Of a DNA stretch of 64,000 bases, positions 62,712 through 64,000 are shown piece by piece. Below the pieces are notes generated by a model. It worked only from the letters and a program-made list of their open reading frames with translations. It was not told the origin of the DNA and did not search any database. This DNA is from Metabacillus arenae. GTDB lineage: Bacteria; Bacillota; Bacilli; Bacillales; Bacillaceae. The number at the start of each line of letters is the position of its first letter. Position 1 is the stretch's first letter. Made by a program: the position numbers and the translations under genes. The DNA lies in the NCBI RefSeq assembly GCF_014773385.1, contig NZ_JACXAI010000010.1:62001-126000 (forward strand), written 5' to 3'.

Positions 62712-62784
62712 GAATTTAATTCTATGAATTTACTATACACGATCTCTCTGATTAGAAATTTAGAAAAATTTAAATGTTGTAAAG

Positions 62785-62824
62785 AATCATACATGAAATC
62801 GATAAATCGTACATGGACTATAAT
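62785..62824 (+). promoter_or_regulatory. AraC-type direct repeats next to a -10 element
   Basis: AATCATACATG (62785-62795) and AATCGTACATG (62805-62815) are direct repeats 20 bases apart, followed three bases later by a perfect TATAAT (62819-62824). No -35 is visible at the right distance (AAATCG). This is the layout of an activator-dependent AraC-family promoter. Confidence 0.65.
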
Positions 62825-62859
62825 TCTATAATAACGCTATACTTATTATTAACAAAGGG

Positions 62860-62930
62860 ATTAAGCGCTTTCAATTATTGTAGTATTTTTTAAAATCACA
62901 ATGATTTTGTAATGTGTGGAAACGCTTAAG
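62860..62930 (+). promoter_or_regulatory. Two cre-like boxes in the leader
   Basis: ATTAAGCGCTTTCA (62860-62873) and TGGAAACGCTTAAG (62917-62930) each match the cre consensus with two mismatches. They lie downstream of the expected transcription start, where CcpA would act as a roadblock. Confidence 0.45.
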
Positions 62931-63079
62931 GTAATCGTAAACTTGACCATGTGAAGTAAAGTTTAAGGACTTAACTAATGTAAAGGTGGTGACATAGAAA
63001 AGAAATAATATATTGTCCTATAAAAGTAAACCAATACTTCATTTTGATTTTAGCTTAACGCAATATGGGAGGATTACTT

Positions 63080-64000
63080 ATGTATAAAGTAGATCAAGTT
63101 TCATGGAAAGAAAGAATTAGTTATGGTATAGCAGATACAGCTTCAAATTTAATTTTTGTGATGGTCTCAACTTATTTACTTTATTTCTATACAGATGTTT
63201 ATGGTATTGGAGCAGGGGTTGTTGGTACATTATTTTTAATCGTAAGATTTCTTGATGCTGGAACAGATTTACTTGCAGGGTATGTAATTGATCGTACCAA
63301 TTCAAGATGGGGGAAGTGTAGACCTTATTTTCTATGGTTAGCCCTCCCGTTTGCAGCTGTAGGTGTCTTAACGTTTTTAACTCCAGACCTGGATACTCAA
63401 GGAAAGATCTTATTCGCTTATTCTAGTTACATCTTGTTAGGTCTTATTTATACGTTTATTAATATTCCTTTATCAGCCATGCTACCAAGCATGTCTAATA
63501 ATCCACAAGAGCGTCATGAAGTAACGTCTATTCGTATGATTTTTGGGCAGATTGGTGGTTTTATAGTTTCGGTTGCTACTTTACCTTTAGTTGCTTATTT
63601 AGGGGACGGTAATGATGCAAAAGGTTTTGCGTTAGCTATGACAGTATTTGGTATCGTATCAATCCCTATGTTTATTAATGCATTCAAGAATACGAAAGAA
63701 AGAGAATACTACAACAGTAAAAAGAATATTCCGATTCGCGAAGGAATTAAAGCGTTTAACATCCCATGGTTAATTATTTTTACAGCAAAACTTGCTTTCT
63801 TCTTTGTATTTATTATTCGTAATCAAACGACCGTTTATTTCCTTAAATATAACTTTGGTAGAGAAGATATTGTTCCAGTTGTGATGGCATTAAATTATTT
63901 AACGATTGTTTCCTTATTTTTAATTCCATATGTTACAAAGAGACTTGGTGGTAAGAAAACGATGCAGTTTGGGATTATCGTTGCAGTTGTAGGGTCTCTT
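63080..64000 (+). CDS. GPH-family sugar:cation symporter (partial)
   Basis: 307 codons are present and the gene runs off the right edge. It starts with MYKVDQVSWKERISYGIADTA, then shows GTLFLIVRFLDAGTDLLAGY and NSRWGKCRPYFLW, the glycoside-pentoside-hexuronide signature loop. Relatives such as MelB, XynB and YicJ import glycosides or hexuronides with Na+ or H+. TGGGAGGA precedes the ATG. A glycoside hydrolase is expected just beyond the window. Confidence 0.9.
   Translation, partial: MYKVDQVSWKERISYGIADTASNLIFVMVSTYLLYFYTDVYGIGAGVVGTLFLIVRFLDAGTDLLAGYVIDRTNSRWGKCRPYFLWLALPFAAVGVLTFLTPDLDTQGKILFAYSSYILLGLIYTFINIPLSAMLPSMSNNPQERHEVTSIRMIFGQIGGFIVSVATLPLVAYLGDGNDAKGFALAMTVFGIVSIPMFINAFKNTKEREYYNSKKNIPIREGIKAFNIPWLIIFTAKLAFFFVFIIRNQTTVYFLKYNFGREDIVPVVMALNYLTIVSLFLIPYVTKRLGGKKTMQFGIIVAVVGSL

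Larger units (their letters stand above)
62712..63079. other. Divergent regulatory region of the AraC and GPH genes
   Basis: About 370 bases without a gene. It holds direct repeats, a -10 and two cre-like boxes, listed separately, followed by a leader of about 250 bases. Confidence 0.6.

Overview
This is a low-GC, endospore-forming Bacillaceae chromosome segment. The signs are strong AGGAGG-type ribosome binding sites with many TTG/GTG starts, CotF-type coat proteins, a CspB-type cold shock protein, a citST-type citrate locus, TnrA/GlnR and CcpA boxes, and a blaR1-blaI-bla module. I see no rRNA, tRNA, CRISPR array, transposase or prophage. Most of the window is accessory catabolism and transport. 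The last gene runs off the right edge.

Layout. 0-6 kb (minus strand): a secreted phosphodiesterase-like protein and two paralogous secreted beta-propellers. 6.4-13.9 kb (plus): two ABC sugar permeases without a binding protein or ATPase, then an MDR dehydrogenase, a Gfo/Idh/MocA dehydrogenase, an SDR-type protein, a DapA-like aldolase and a second Gfo/Idh/MocA protein. This reads as an uncharacterised sugar or sugar-acid pathway. 14.7-20.7 kb: a GntR regulator divergent from a metallophosphoesterase, a UgpB-like binding protein, two permeases and an IphP-type phosphatase, which looks like an organophosphate scavenging unit. 20.8-26 kb: a frameshifted methyltransferase, a Cu/Zn SOD lipoprotein, an ammonium transporter with two TnrA-type boxes, and a DUF294/DnaQ-exonuclease pair. 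26.4-32.4 kb: a complete Opp/Dpp peptide importer. 32.4-37.8 kb: a GH18 lipoprotein, a secreted M14 peptidase, an oxidoreductase and an SRPBCC protein.

38.3-41.8 kb: beta-lactamase with its sensor and repressor and three operators. 42-48.6 kb: an RCC1 fragment, a lipid kinase, a cold shock protein, an acyltransferase, a permuted papain-fold protein, a two-component system and a LOG-family hydrolase. 49-55 kb: citrate sensing and uptake (citS-citT-yfiT-like-yflP-like-citM) with a consensus cre on the citM promoter. 55-56.5 kb: small proteins and spore coat genes. 56.6-61.7 kb: an RpiR-controlled fructose-family PTS, 1-phosphosugar kinase and class II aldolase operon that best fits D-tagatose use. 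61.9-64 kb: an AraC regulator divergent from a GPH sugar symporter, with activator-type direct repeats.

Three families of non-coding repeats lie between the genes: TCGAAGATAA arrays with a 20-21 bp period, a GTCTAGCTCCAGGCG-type intergenic repeat, and GGTACC palindromes placed just 3' of genes. The most novel-looking items are the propeller/oxidoreductase/aldolase cluster with its relic gene, the periodic TCGAAGATAA arrays, the organophosphate unit with a 25-bp near-palindrome, and the Shine-Dalgarno-sequestering leader of the GH18 gene.
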